Shown: positions 1 to 8,652, counted from the first letter of the stretch. The stretch: 30,780 nt of DNA from an uncultured Eubacteriales bacterium (GCA_900552055.1 URYI01000010.1:1-30780); one strand, 5' to 3'. Numbers and translations are program-made. Notes: generated by a model from the sequence alone, not told the origin.

Positions 1-68
1 GGGGCAGGCTCAAATAAGCCTGCCAAACGCCGCGGCATGCCCTTTGCCCTTGCCCGCCCGCGCCCCTG
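1..68 (-). repeat. Possible truncated multi-hairpin intergenic element (copy I)
   Basis: Read on the minus strand, this begins with GGGGCGCGGGCGGG, the same kind of 5' end (GC stem then GGGCGGG) found in eight other intergenic elements here. It ends at the window edge in the hairpin GGCAGGCT / AGCCTGCC (3-10 with 17-24). The 3' GGGYGGG and the closing-stem partner would lie outside the window, so membership in the family is inferred. Confidence 0.4.
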
Positions 69-115
69 TGCAGCGTCAGTGCTCTGATTCAGCATAGTGC
101 TGAACCAATCTTTTT

Positions 116-1531
116 TCAGCGTCTCCGCCTCTTCATGAGACGCAGCAAATCCTTTTGCACGATATTGCTTTGAGGAGGCTTGAACACAGCCGGTTCAGGC
201 CGGGACATTATAAAATATCTCAACTCATCCATAGCGTGGTCATCCTTTTTAACAGGGCTCTCCCCTTCACCGTAGCGATAGCCCTTAATCTCCCTTATCA
301 TTTCGGGACAGCTTTTAAAGATAAACAGGCCCGGCCTGCCTTCCCGCTTGGTTAGAAAACTTTTAACCCGCTGCACGCCCGTCCACACGTTTTTATCTAC
401 CCGCGTATTGACGCTTACGCCGTTTTCATAAAAAAGCTGAGCAACCGACCTGGGCCCAGAAAGAGTCTTTTGCAGGCAGGCACTGTCCATCAGCGCCTGA
501 ACATGCCCCGAAGGCAGCTTCTTCCAATGCAGTTTTTCACTTATCTCCCTGATTCTTGCGCAATGCTCCTCCGCCGATAGGCCTGCGGCATAGTGTTCGG
601 CAATAACATATATGTTCCCGTCTCCGTCTACGGCGTACCAATGCGCGGAAAGAGGATTAACAAAGCCTGGGTCTATGGAAATGCAGCTCTGCCATTCAGG
701 CGGAATATCAAACGGTTCTATGCAATGATAATGCTCGTCAAATTCAGGATACACCATACCGCCTGAAGCACGGAAACGGCCGTACTGCCTGCTTTCCAAT
801 TCACTGTCAGGAAGCACGCTTTCCATAAGCCGGATTTCTTCAGGATTCAGAAACGGATTGTCCTGCCAGGACATTGTAATATACCAAACCTCCGAATCCG
901 AACGGGAGTTCATATATATATCATCATATACCCAGGTTAATCCCATAAGAGGAGTCATAGTGCCCCATATTTCACCCCGCCTGTCCATAAGCCTCATGCG
1001 GCATTCATCATAAATATCCCGCGGCGGCTCTTCATCAAACCAGATAAAGTCCTGGGAGGTGCCCTGAAATTTGCCCCTGCCCTGATCGCAGCTTTTAAAT
1101 CCTATTGTTGAAAGGCCGCCGTGCACACTGCGCACAGTGATAAAGTCAATAATGCCGTTTTCCGGGCTGTCCGAGCGGCCCTTTTTCATGACTATTTCCT
1201 CTATCCAGTTTTTGGGGAGATAGCTTAACAGCTTAGCCTGGGCCACATCCCTCTGCACCTCACTTGTAAGGCTGACCACCCAGCCGTCCATAGGCTTATT
1301 TATTTCCCGATACGGATGTATCCCGCGCGCAAACCACACTGCTTCAACCGCGCCGCACTCGGTTTTGCCCGTGCGGTTGCCGCCGAATACCCAGCGGTTG
1401 CGTTTAGCGCATTTATGGAACTCCATCTGCTTTTTATGCACCTTATCCAGGGCATTATAACCCGCTAGTTTATACAGCGGAGGATTTTGACTTATCCGGC
1501 GCTCAATCACCGAAAGTGCTTCCTTGGCCAT
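116..1531 (-). CDS. terL: Phage terminase large subunit
   Basis: This is the ATPase/nuclease motor that cuts and packages phage DNA. The 471-residue protein has an N-terminal ATPase with the Walker A motif GGNRTGKT (about residues 50-57) and a Walker B-like FIWFDEEPP (about 163-171). A C-terminal RNase H-like nuclease follows, with SIDPGF (about 285-290) and a late acidic DDHAMDEL, which are plausible metal ligands. Length is normal for the family. The ATG is preceded by AGGAGGAATAAT, and that ribosome binding site overlaps the end of terS, so the two genes are probably translationally coupled. A hairpin TTCAGCA/TGCTGAA (88-104) lies just downstream but has no T-tract. No portal gene follows in the 115 bases left of it, where a portal gene often sits. 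The pair may be a prophage remnant or the edge of a prophage continuing leftwards. Confidence 0.93.
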   Translation of the reverse strand: MAKEALSVIERRISQNPPLYKLAGYNALDKVHKKQMEFHKCAKRNRWVFGGNRTGKTECGAVEAVWFARGIHPYREINKPMDGWVVSLTSEVQRDVAQAKLLSYLPKNWIEEIVMKKGRSDSPENGIIDFITVRSVHGGLSTIGFKSCDQGRGKFQGTSQDFIWFDEEPPRDIYDECRMRLMDRRGEIWGTMTPLMGLTWVYDDIYMNSRSDSEVWYITMSWQDNPFLNPEEIRLMESVLPDSELESRQYGRFRASGGMVYPEFDEHYHCIEPFDIPPEWQSCISIDPGFVNPLSAHWYAVDGDGNIYVIAEHYAAGLSAEEHCARIREISEKLHWKKLPSGHVQALMDSACLQKTLSGPRSVAQLFYENGVSVNTRVDKNVWTGVQRVKSFLTKREGRPGLFIFKSCPEMIREIKGYRYGEGESPVKKDDHAMDELRYFIMSRPEPAVFKPPQSNIVQKDLLRLMKRRRR

Positions 1532-1532
1532 A

Positions 1533-2021
1533 TTATTCCTCCTCTGTTTGCTCCAAAAGCTGCCGGCGCAGTTTAAGCGTTTCCAGAGCTTTATTTAAAT
1601 CATCATCGTCCGGCCGTTCTGCAACCGCATGCTTCTGTTCATTTTCCAGCAGCCATTTAGCTGCCGACAGGTCAGGCGGAACCTCCTTGCTCACCAGCTT
1701 TGTTAAAACAAGCTCACGCTCGATGCGGCCGTCAGGCAGCTTTTTTTCACGCATTTCATGTACTTCCTCGCGGGCTATGTAACCGCAGGCACGCTTAAGA
1801 AACGCTTCCTTTATTTTTTCGCGCTCTAACTCCTGCATAGGCACAGGCCTAAGCGCAAAGGCTAAATCCTTATCCTCGCGCTGAGCCCTGTTTAAGGTTG
1901 CTAAAGATATTCCAAGCAGCTGAGCTATTTCTTTTTTCGTCGCTCCCTGCATCCTTGCCTGACATATCTCGCTCAAGCGCGGGCTGATATGAGTTTCAAG
2001 TTTCTTTTTCCGCAAATGCAC
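1533..2021 (-). CDS. terS: Phage terminase small subunit-like HTH protein
   Basis: This is probably the DNA-recognition subunit that works with TerL. Residues about 15-55 form a helix-turn-helix: ICQARMQGATKKEIAQLLG followed by ISLATLNRAQRED, resembling Hin-type HTH domains in small terminases. The C-terminal half is charged and predicted helical, consistent with oligomerisation. The longest frame starts at GTG (2021), but the purine-rich AAGGGGG lies almost against that codon. The TTG two codons later (2015) has a better spacing of about 7 bases, so the true protein may be 160 residues. It stops one base before terL begins. Identification rests on the HTH plus adjacency to terL; sequence identity in small terminases is always low. 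Confidence 0.75.
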   Translation of the reverse strand: MHLRKKKLETHISPRLSEICQARMQGATKKEIAQLLGISLATLNRAQREDKDLAFALRPVPMQELEREKIKEAFLKRACGYIAREEVHEMREKKLPDGRIERELVLTKLVSKEVPPDLSAAKWLLENEQKHAVAERPDDDDLNKALETLKLRRQLLEQTEEE

Positions 2022-2192
2022 ACCCCCTTAAGCGGTAGCCCGGCAATAGCTTCCGCATAGTTAAAATGAACCCTCCGCTGTTTTAACACGCGGGATGTGG
2101 TCTTCATGTTTCATTAAAAGTGTATCACCGGTTAAAAGCAGATAGTGAAAAATGTGCCGCGGTTTTATTGACTGAAGTTCCGGAAGCGCGCA

Positions 2193-2347
2193 TGGGCGCG
2201 GGCGGGAAGACATATATTGCCTGCGGCCCTTCGGGCCGCAGGCAGGGCGCAAACGGACAAAAATTAAGATGTGAAGAAAAATATAAAATGATGTTATAGG
2301 TCTGAGAATAGAAACTGACTGCGCCCACATTGAGGGCGGGGCGCCCA
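2193..2347 (+). repeat. Multi-hairpin intergenic element, copy F
   Basis: The closing stem is TGGGCGC (2193-2199) with GCGCCCA (2341-2347). GGGCGGG follows the 5' arm (2200-2206) and another precedes the 3' arm (2334-2340). Inside is a perfect 12-bp hairpin TGCCTGCGGCCC / GGGCCGCAGGCA (2218-2229 with 2233-2244). A long-range GGGCGC...GCGCCC pairing replaces the two further local hairpins seen in other copies. Its 3' end overlaps the 3' end of copy G on the opposite strand. Confidence 0.7.
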
Positions 2348-2512
2348 CCCTTTATAAGGAGTCCCCTCCTTCGTCGGGGACAGGCAAAATCCTATACTTT
2401 CCTACAAACTGCCCTATCACCCTCACTTTTCATCTCCCTACTTCTCCGCGGCCGGCACTACACCGCGCCGGCCGCTCCCTCAGCCTTTTCTATATAACCC
2501 CACCCGCCCCGC
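2336..2512 (-). repeat. Multi-hairpin intergenic element, copy G
   Basis: On the minus strand the closing stem is GCGGGGC (2512-2506) with GCCCCGC (2342-2336). GGGTGGGG and TTATATAGAAAAGG follow the 5' arm, and GGGTGGGC precedes the 3' arm. Internal hairpins are GCGGCCGGC/GCCGGCCGC (2448-2456 with 2467-2475) and GTCCCC/GGGGAC (2361-2366 with 2376-2381). It lies tail to tail with copy F and shares the sequence at 2336-2347. Confidence 0.7.
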
Positions 2513-2549
2513 GCTTCGCGGCAGTGCCGCCGCTTTAGGCAAAAACCGC

Positions 2550-2578
2550 TTGCGCGATAGCGTTGTAAGATATATAAT
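2550..2578 (+). promoter_or_regulatory. Putative sigma-A promoter of the pantothenate ECF gene
   Basis: TTGCGC (2550-2555), a 17-base spacer and TATAAT (2573-2578). The -10 is perfect and the -35 weak. It lies about 110 bases before the start codon, leaving room for a structured leader. Confidence 0.55.
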
Positions 2579-2587
2579 AAATAAAAT

Positions 2588-2630
2588 CAGCCTGCAGCGG
2601 GACGGAAACGCCCGCATGCTGAAAAGGCTG
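2588..2630 (+). promoter_or_regulatory. Stem-loop in the leader of the pantothenate ECF gene
   Basis: Nested pairing: CAGCC (2588-2592) with GGCTG (2626-2630) encloses GCGGG (2597-2601) with CCCGC (2611-2615). No T-tract follows, so it does not look like a terminator. No known riboswitch class is recognised. Confidence 0.35.
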
Positions 2631-2685
2631 GCATAAATCAAACCAAAATATGGCATCCTAAGAGAGCCGAAATGGAGGTAAAAAA

Positions 2686-3498
2686 ATGAAAACTAAAAAC
2701 AACACAAGAGACATTGCAATTCTGGGCCTGTTCATAGCGCTAATGGCAGTACTGGCGTTTGTACCCAACATTGGATTTATTCCAACGCCAATAGGCGCCA
2801 TTTCGCTGGTACATCTGCCCGTCATAGTAGGAACATTAGTACTGGGATTCAAAAAAGGCATGATACTTTCTCTGGCATTTGGAATATTTTCTTTTATCAG
2901 AGCCTTCACTCCAATGGGCATAGCTGATGTTGCATTCCAGAATCCATTAGTTTCTATACTCCCTCGCCTATTTATTGCTCCTGCTACCTATGGCGTATAT
3001 AAACTTATGCAGAAACTATTTACAGGCGCAGGCAAGCGCATGGCTAAATATTCAGATAATATAACCGGTTTTATAGGTGGGTTTACAGGGACACTAATCG
3101 GCGTGCTCGTTATAATTTTAATATTTTTTGCCTTAAGCGATAAAAAATTCGGCATGTCGCCCCTGCTGCGCACGCTTATAGCTTCGCCTTTCGGCTGCCT
3201 GGCAGGAATAGGCCTCTACGCAGCCGCTAAAAACAAGTTCAAGAATCCCGAACGCTCGGCAGTATCTTTCGGCTGCGCCGCCGGCAGCCTGGCCAATACG
3301 GTTTTTACTTTGCTCGCTTTATTTATCTTTATGCACAACCTTAGCTTGGAAGTTCTTTTAACACTTCTGAGTATAAATGGCGTACTGGAAATAGCTGTAA
3401 TAACCATTGTAGGCACCCCCGTGACCCTGGCCATAACCGGCGCTAACAGAAAGAAACGCACACCCGTAAAGGAGGATTCAAATGCTGCTGGTAACTGA
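2686..3498 (+). CDS. ECF transporter S component, probably pantothenate-specific (PanT-like)
   Basis: This is an integral membrane substrate-binding subunit of an energy-coupling factor transporter; it would work with a shared EcfA/EcfA'/EcfT module encoded elsewhere. The 270-residue protein has about six hydrophobic segments, starting with IAILGLFIALMAVLAFVPN near residues 9-27. It contains GFIPTPIGAISLVHLPVIVG (about 29-48), the S-component type of loop before a membrane helix, and a later SLANTVFTLLALFIF. It ends in a basic tail. The ATG follows TGGAGGTAAAAAA. Its last codons overlap the coaX start by 17 bases, tying it to a pantothenate kinase, so pantothenate uptake feeding CoA synthesis is the best reading. 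The S-component fold is fairly clear; the substrate is inferred from context. Confidence 0.8.
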   Translation: MKTKNNTRDIAILGLFIALMAVLAFVPNIGFIPTPIGAISLVHLPVIVGTLVLGFKKGMILSLAFGIFSFIRAFTPMGIADVAFQNPLVSILPRLFIAPATYGVYKLMQKLFTGAGKRMAKYSDNITGFIGGFTGTLIGVLVIILIFFALSDKKFGMSPLLRTLIASPFGCLAGIGLYAAAKNKFKNPERSAVSFGCAAGSLANTVFTLLALFIFMHNLSLEVLLTLLSINGVLEIAVITIVGTPVTLAITGANRKKRTPVKEDSNAAGN

Positions 3499-4252
3499 CG
3501 TAGGAAATACCAACATAAAGCTGGGCCTTTATGACGAGGAACATCTGGCGGCAAGCTGGCGCCTCTCAACCGACCTAAAAAAAACCAGCGACGAATACGG
3601 CCTGATAATTATGAATCTGTTATCCCATGCCGGCGTGGGCAAAAAGGATATAACGGGCACAATCATGTCTTCAGTAGTGCCCGGAATCAATTATACCCTC
3701 ACCCATATGCTGGAATTTTATCTGGGCCAGTACCCCCTGCTGGTGGGTCCGGGTATAAAAACAGGCCTTAACATAAAGCTGGATAACCCGCGCGAATTAG
3801 GCGGCGACCTTATAACCGACGCCGTAAGCGCCTTTAATCGCTACGGCGGCGACCTTATAGTCATAGATTTCGGTACGGCTACCACTATGAGCGGAGTAAC
3901 GGCTCACGGCGAATTCCTGGGCGGCTGCATTCTGCCCGGCGTCCGCGTAGCTGTAGACGCGCTCACTGAACGCGCCGCAAAGCTGCCTAAAATAGATTTG
4001 GAGCTGCCTAAAACAGTTATAGGCCGCAACACTGTCGCCTGTATGCAGTCCGGCCTGCTCTACGGCTATGTCGGCCAGCTGGAATACCTCATCAATGCCT
4101 TTAAGCAGGAAATGAACGCGCCCCAGGCAAAAGTAGTAGCCACAGGCGGCATGAGCGGAATCATCGCAGGCATGACCAAATGCATTAATATAACCGACCG
4201 CCTGCTCACTCTCGAAGGCCTGCGCATACTCTATAAATTAAACGCAGGCTGA
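3482..4252 (+). CDS. coaX: Type III pantothenate kinase
   Basis: Phosphorylates pantothenate to 4'-phosphopantothenate, the first step of CoA synthesis, in the cytoplasm. The 256-residue length is normal for CoaX. It has the N-terminal phosphate-binding motif DVGNTNIKLGLYD (about residues 5-17) and the ASKHA-fold core with GGDLITDAV and VIDFGTATT (about 128-136). GGCILPGV follows, and the C-terminal adenosine motif is ATGG. The start codon lies inside the end of the upstream ECF gene, with GGAGG eight to twelve bases before it, which indicates translational coupling. Salvage of pantothenate and its activation are thus encoded together. Confidence 0.96.
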   Translation: MLLVTDVGNTNIKLGLYDEEHLAASWRLSTDLKKTSDEYGLIIMNLLSHAGVGKKDITGTIMSSVVPGINYTLTHMLEFYLGQYPLLVGPGIKTGLNIKLDNPRELGGDLITDAVSAFNRYGGDLIVIDFGTATTMSGVTAHGEFLGGCILPGVRVAVDALTERAAKLPKIDLELPKTVIGRNTVACMQSGLLYGYVGQLEYLINAFKQEMNAPQAKVVATGGMSGIIAGMTKCINITDRLLTLEGLRILYKLNAG

Positions 4253-4331
4253 CCAGCATACAGCCGCATAAATAAAAATAAATTTTTTCCGCCCGATTAA
4301 GGCGCAATACGCAAACCGCTAGGAGGAATTT

Positions 4332-5606
4332 ATGAAAACAGTAAAAATAGGTTTCCTGGGAATGGGAAACGTAGGCTCAGGCGCTTATGCAATATTAAAG
4401 AACAACGCCCCGCTCATAGAAGAAAGGGAAGGACTGCGCATTATTGTTAAACGGGCGCTGGTTCGCTCTCTTGATAAAGCACGGCCCAACGGCGTTGACA
4501 CAGATATCCTGACTACTAATCCCCAGGACGTATTAAACGACCCCGAAATAGAAATAATAGCCGAATTCCTCGGCGGTAAAGAGCCTGCCCGCGAATATAT
4601 GCTCCAGGCGCTTAAAAATGGCAAAACAGTCGTAACAGCTAATAAAGTTGCATTATCCCAATGTTGGCCCGAGCTGGAAGAATGCGCCCGCGAGCATAAC
4701 GCCGGACTGTACTTTGAAGCTTCGGCCGCAGGCGGTATCCCCATAATCCGCACCCTTATAAGCAGCATGCAGGCCAATGATATAGACCGTATTATGGGCA
4801 TAATAAACGGCACTACCAACTATATTCTCAGCGCCATGAGCAAAGACGGAAGAGACTACGCGCCCGTCCTGGCCGACGCCCAGCGCCTGGGCCTGGCCGA
4901 GCCCGACCCAACGCTGGACGTAGAGGGCATGGACGCCGCCTTTAAGCTCTCTATCCTCTCCAGCCTGGCCTTCCATACAAGAGTGTCGGTGGATAAAGTA
5001 TATGTAGAGGGCATAACCAACATAGCCGGCGCCGATATCCGCCTGGGCCAGGAATTCGGCCTGGTGCTTAAACTGCTGGCTATAGGCAAAAAGCAGGACG
5101 GCCATATAGAAGTGCGCGTCCATCCCACATTTATTCCCGAAGAACATCCCCTCGCTTCCATAGACGGCGCAACCAACGCAGTATTTATCCGCGGCAACGC
5201 CGTGGGCGAATTAATGCTCTCCGGCCAGGGCGCCGGCGGCCTTCCTACGGGCAGCGCCGTAGTATCAGATATAATTTACGCCGCCCATCAGGACGCGCAT
5301 CAATATACAACCTTCCCCAATATAGAGCAGAGCCAGGCCTCTTTCAGCTATAACTGGGAAACCGGCTTCTATGTACGGCTTACCTGCCCCGACCGGCCGG
5401 GAGTGCTCGCCGCCATAGCCGGAGTATTTGCCCGATACGGCGTAAGCATCGCCTCTATGGTGCAAAAGCCCGCCTCCAACGACGACGGCGTACCGCTGAT
5501 ATTCCTTACCCATTCTTCAAAGGAGCTTTCCCTTAAACAGGCGGCTGAAGAACTGGCCAAGCTGGACCAGGTAAAGGTAAACAGCATCATCCGGGTAGAA
5601 CGCTGA
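4332..5606 (+). CDS. hom: Homoserine dehydrogenase with C-terminal ACT domain
   Basis: Reduces aspartate semialdehyde to homoserine with NAD(P)H, the branch point to threonine and methionine. The 424-residue protein has the Rossmann motif GFLGMGNVGSG (about residues 8-18). The conserved catalytic-domain segments are TANKVALSQ (about 102-110), NGTTNYILSAM and DPTLDVEGMDAAFK. The last 80 residues form an ACT domain (VRLTCPDRPGVLAAIAGVFA), usually used for feedback inhibition by threonine. AGGAGG precedes the ATG by six bases. It follows coaX by 79 bases on the same strand with no terminator visible between them, so it may be co-transcribed. Confidence 0.96.
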   Translation: MKTVKIGFLGMGNVGSGAYAILKNNAPLIEEREGLRIIVKRALVRSLDKARPNGVDTDILTTNPQDVLNDPEIEIIAEFLGGKEPAREYMLQALKNGKTVVTANKVALSQCWPELEECAREHNAGLYFEASAAGGIPIIRTLISSMQANDIDRIMGIINGTTNYILSAMSKDGRDYAPVLADAQRLGLAEPDPTLDVEGMDAAFKLSILSSLAFHTRVSVDKVYVEGITNIAGADIRLGQEFGLVLKLLAIGKKQDGHIEVRVHPTFIPEEHPLASIDGATNAVFIRGNAVGELMLSGQGAGGLPTGSAVVSDIIYAAHQDAHQYTTFPNIEQSQASFSYNWETGFYVRLTCPDRPGVLAAIAGVFARYGVSIASMVQKPASNDDGVPLIFLTHSSKELSLKQAAEELAKLDQVKVNSIIRVER

Positions 5607-5738
5607 GATTTTTAAATACAGCAGTTTTTTATTCATAATGCAGACGGCTCTAAAGGGGCGCGGCGTCCAATACCGGCTTGCTGACTCAGCCAAGCCAGCT
5701 TTGGCTAAATCAGCCGTACAAAAAATATGCAATCACGC

Positions 5739-5763
5739 GGCGCCCCGCATATTGCGGGGCGCC
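5739..5763 (+). other. Strong GC hairpin just upstream of htpG
   Basis: GGCGCCCCGCA / TGCGGGGCGCC with a TAT loop is an 11-bp perfect stem ending about 10 bases before the htpG ribosome binding site. No T-tract follows. It may be the hom transcript end or a barrier affecting htpG translation. A longer-range pairing ACGGCT (5644-5649) with AGCCGT (5712-5717) lies just upstream. Confidence 0.45.
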
Positions 5764-5785
5764 CATTAGAAAAGAGGAATAAAAT

Positions 5786-7579
5786 ATGCAGGAAAAAGGT
5801 ACTCTTTCGGTAAATACCGAAAATCTTATGCCCATTATAAAAAAATGGCTGTACAGCGATAAAGATATCTTTTTGCGCGAGCTGGTCAGCAACGCATGTG
5901 ACGCTATAAGCAAATTGGACAAGCTGGCATCTATGGGCGAAGCGGCCATGCCTGAAAGCTGCCGCGTGGAAATCCGCGCCAATAAAAGCGAAAACACGCT
6001 TACCGTCTCGGACAACGGCCTGGGCATGACTGCGGATGAAGTACGCAAATATATAAATCAGGTGGCTTTTTCAGGCGCATATGATTTTCTGGAAAAATAT
6101 GAGAATCAGGCGGACGGCAAAGATATAATAGGACATTTCGGCCTGGGCTTCTATTCGGCCTTTATGGTTGCGGAAAAAGTAGTTATACAAACCAAATCAT
6201 ATCAGCCGGGAGCGGAAGCCGTGCGCTGGGAAAGCGACGGCAGCAGCGAATACGAGCTTTCAAGCGGCAGCCGGACCCAGCCGGGAACAGACGTCATACT
6301 ATACATAGACGAGGATTCCAGAGAATTTTTAGAGGAACCCCGCTTAAGGAGCGTACTGACCAAATACTGCTCCTTCCTGCCTCGTCCCGTATTCCTCTGC
6401 GGCGAAAAGGAGGAGCAGATAAACGACTGTTCTCCCCTTTGGCTCAAAAAGCCCTCTGAATGCACCGAACAGGAATACAAGGATTTTTATGCCAAGGTAT
6501 TTGCAGATTTCTCCGAGCCCCTGTTCTGGATTCACCTGAATGTCGATTACCCCTTCAATCTCAAGGGCATACTCTATTTTCCCCGTCTCTCGGGCCGCAT
6601 GGACAATATGCAGGGAGAAATAAAGCTATACAACAACCAAGTATATGTAGCTGATAATATCAAGGAAGTAATACCTGAATTTTTGATGCTGCTTAAAGGA
6701 GTTATAGACTGTCCCGATATGCCCCTTAACGTCTCCCGCTCCTTCCTGCAAAATGACGGCACCCTCAAAAAGATACGCGACCATATTACCAAAAAGGTGT
6801 CCGACCGTCTTTGCGGCATGTTTGATAATGAACGGGAAGAATACGAAAAATGCTGGCCGGATATCGGCGTATTTATAAAATACGGCTGTATGCGGGAAGA
6901 AAAATTCTGCGAGCGGATATACAGCGACGTAATTTTCCTGGATATAAACGACGCTTATTATACACTCTCAGAATTTACAGAAAAATTTGCACCCGATAAA
7001 AAGATTTATTATGTAACCAACCCGGTGCAGCAGGCGGGCTATATCAGCTTGTTTAAGGAAAATGGCCTTAACGCCGTAATTCTGGATGGAGTAATAGACC
7101 AGCCCTTTGTTAATTTCCTTGAATCTAAAGAGCAGGGCCTGACAATGGCGCGGATAGACGCGGATATAGCTTCTGCCCTCAAAGGGGAAGGAGAAGGCGA
7201 CTTTTCTTCCCTCTGCGAGCAGTTTAAGGTTATAGCCGGAGAGAATACTGAAGTTTCTGCCCAGCCTCTTAAAGCCGGCCCTCCCGCTATACTTCTTACT
7301 GATGAACAGACCCGCCGCTTCAGGGATATGAGCAAATACTACGGCATAGGCATGGAAAACGCCATGCCGGGCAAGCATACTCTTGTACTGAACAGCCAAA
7401 GCGGACTAATCCAGGCTATGGACCATATGGAAGCGGACAAGCGCCAGGCGCTGGCCGAGCAGCTTTACGATTTAGCCTATATGACCAGCGAACCGTTAAC
7501 CGGCGAAAGAATGGACGCATTCTTAAAGCGCAGTGCCAGCCTGCTGGAGCAGCTCGCCGTTTTGAGCGAAAAACAGTAG
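5786..7579 (+). CDS. htpG: Molecular chaperone HtpG (Hsp90 family)
   Basis: ATP-dependent cytosolic chaperone that remodels client proteins as a dimer. The 597 residues are slightly shorter than the Escherichia coli protein. The N-terminal GHKL ATPase has FLRELVSNACDAISKL (about residues 29-44), the nucleotide-binding DNGLGM (about 77-82) and GHFGLGFYSAFMVA (about 114-127). The middle domain carries GILYFPR and MPLNVSRSFLQND, where the conserved arginine contacts ATP phosphate. The C-terminal dimerisation region is less conserved. The ATG is preceded by AGAGGAATAAAAT. It stands alone between non-coding regions and appears intact. Confidence 0.96.
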   Translation: MQEKGTLSVNTENLMPIIKKWLYSDKDIFLRELVSNACDAISKLDKLASMGEAAMPESCRVEIRANKSENTLTVSDNGLGMTADEVRKYINQVAFSGAYDFLEKYENQADGKDIIGHFGLGFYSAFMVAEKVVIQTKSYQPGAEAVRWESDGSSEYELSSGSRTQPGTDVILYIDEDSREFLEEPRLRSVLTKYCSFLPRPVFLCGEKEEQINDCSPLWLKKPSECTEQEYKDFYAKVFADFSEPLFWIHLNVDYPFNLKGILYFPRLSGRMDNMQGEIKLYNNQVYVADNIKEVIPEFLMLLKGVIDCPDMPLNVSRSFLQNDGTLKKIRDHITKKVSDRLCGMFDNEREEYEKCWPDIGVFIKYGCMREEKFCERIYSDVIFLDINDAYYTLSEFTEKFAPDKKIYYVTNPVQQAGYISLFKENGLNAVILDGVIDQPFVNFLESKEQGLTMARIDADIASALKGEGEGDFSSLCEQFKVIAGENTEVSAQPLKAGPPAILLTDEQTRRFRDMSKYYGIGMENAMPGKHTLVLNSQSGLIQAMDHMEADKRQALAEQLYDLAYMTSEPLTGERMDAFLKRSASLLEQLAVLSEKQ

Positions 7580-8014
7580 CCTGCGCTATTATAAAACGCC
7601 CCGGCGCTGATTCTGCCGGCCCCCAAAAAGGCCTGCGCCCTAAACTTTTAATATGCTTTCAGTAGTTTCCGAGCCGCTTAAAAAACCGGTATCCGCACAA
7701 AGCTGAGGTAAAATGCCGGGCTGTAAGCTTAAGCGGCTCAAAAAGCTAATGCAAAATACAGTACCGGATAGATAAGTCCGGATATCCTGGCATTAGTATA
7801 AAAAAAATAGTGCGTTTCCGCCGGAAAATTTACCTGTTTTCTGCCGCCTTATGCCTTATCCTTAGTCTGGCAAGCTTAAAACAGGCAAATTTTAAAGGAT
7901 AACGCCGCAGCTGCAAAATGTGCCGCGCCAAGACCCGGCAAGGCGCCCGGACAGCTTGTGCCATTCACCGGGCGGGCAGTAAAAAACATATAAGGAACGC
8001 AAATTCAGCTTTAA
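7580..8014 (+). other. Hairpin-rich non-coding region, candidate structured RNA
   Basis: No credible ORF is present. At least three long stems lie in a row: GAGCCGCTTAA (7671-7681) with TTAAGCGGCTC (7729-7739), 11/11 pairs; CTAATGC (7746-7752) with GCATTAG (7790-7796) enclosing CCGGA/TCCGG (7764-7781); and AAAATTTACCTGTTTT (7825-7840) with AAAACAGGCAAATTTT (7878-7893), 15/16 pairs. TTATCCTT (7856-7863) could instead pair with AAGGATAA (7895-7902), which competes with the third stem. A further GCCCGG/CCGGGC pair lies near 7947-7975. The strand is uncertain; plus is assumed because the flanking genes read plus. Confidence 0.45.
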
Positions 8015-8031
8015 AACGGTATTATCCCGTT
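8015..8031. promoter_or_regulatory. Candidate operator upstream of the XRE-cupin regulator
   Basis: The inverted repeat AACGG-TATTATC-CCGTT lies about 40 bases before the start codon in the promoter region, next to TAATAATATA. Autoregulation by the encoded XRE protein is an inference from position only. Confidence 0.35.
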
Positions 8032-8069
8032 AATAATATACCAACGCTATGGCAAGGAGGAATAAAAAT

Positions 8070-8633
8070 ATGTCAAATATGTCCGAGCAGGTAATGCAAA
8101 TTGCCACACGCATTAAAGAACTGCGCCAAATCTGCGAATGCACCGTCGAACAGGCGGCGCGCGCGGCCGGCGTATCAACAAATGAATATCTGGATTACGA
8201 GGAGGGCCGGGCGGACATTCCCATAAGCGTGCTCTATGCCCTGGCCGGGTTTTACAAGGTAGAGCTTACTACTATACTCACCGGCGGCGACCCTCACCTG
8301 CATAAATATACGCTGGTGCGCAAGGGCGACGGAGTGGAAATAGACCGCCGCAAGGCCTATAAATATAATTCTCTTGCCTACAAATTTATCGGCAAGCGCA
8401 TGGAGCCCCTTTTTGTTACCGCGCCTCCTGAAAAGGACGACGAGCCTATAAGTCTTTCCATACACGAGGGACAGGAGTTTGAATATGTACTCTCCGGCAA
8501 GATGAAGCTGGTCCTAGGCGACGAAGAATTTATTCTGAACGAGGGAGACTGCATTTACTTTGATTCCAGCCAGCCTCACGGCATGCGCTCGGTAGGAGAA
8601 GAGGACGCCACGTTCCTGGCCATTATACTATAA
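8070..8633 (+). CDS. XRE-family transcriptional regulator with C-terminal cupin domain
   Basis: Cytoplasmic DNA-binding regulator that probably senses a small ligand. Residues about 10-65 are an HTH_3 domain (RIKELRQICECTVEQAARAA). Residues about 115-187 form a cupin barrel with SIHEGQEFEYVLSGKMKL and a second motif GDCIYFDSSQPHGMRS. The longer reading from 8049 would place the start upstream of its own ribosome binding site, so the ATG at 8070, nine bases after AAGGAGG, is chosen (187 residues). It sits 19 bases before an acyl-CoA ligase gene. XRE-cupin plus AMP-ligase is a recurrent Clostridia pair, so it likely controls that gene in response to an acyl or aryl acid or its CoA ester, which is inferred. 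Confidence 0.88.
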   Translation: MSNMSEQVMQIATRIKELRQICECTVEQAARAAGVSTNEYLDYEEGRADIPISVLYALAGFYKVELTTILTGGDPHLHKYTLVRKGDGVEIDRRKAYKYNSLAYKFIGKRMEPLFVTAPPEKDDEPISLSIHEGQEFEYVLSGKMKLVLGDEEFILNEGDCIYFDSSQPHGMRSVGEEDATFLAIIL

Positions 8634-8652
8634 GCTGTGAGGGATACATATT

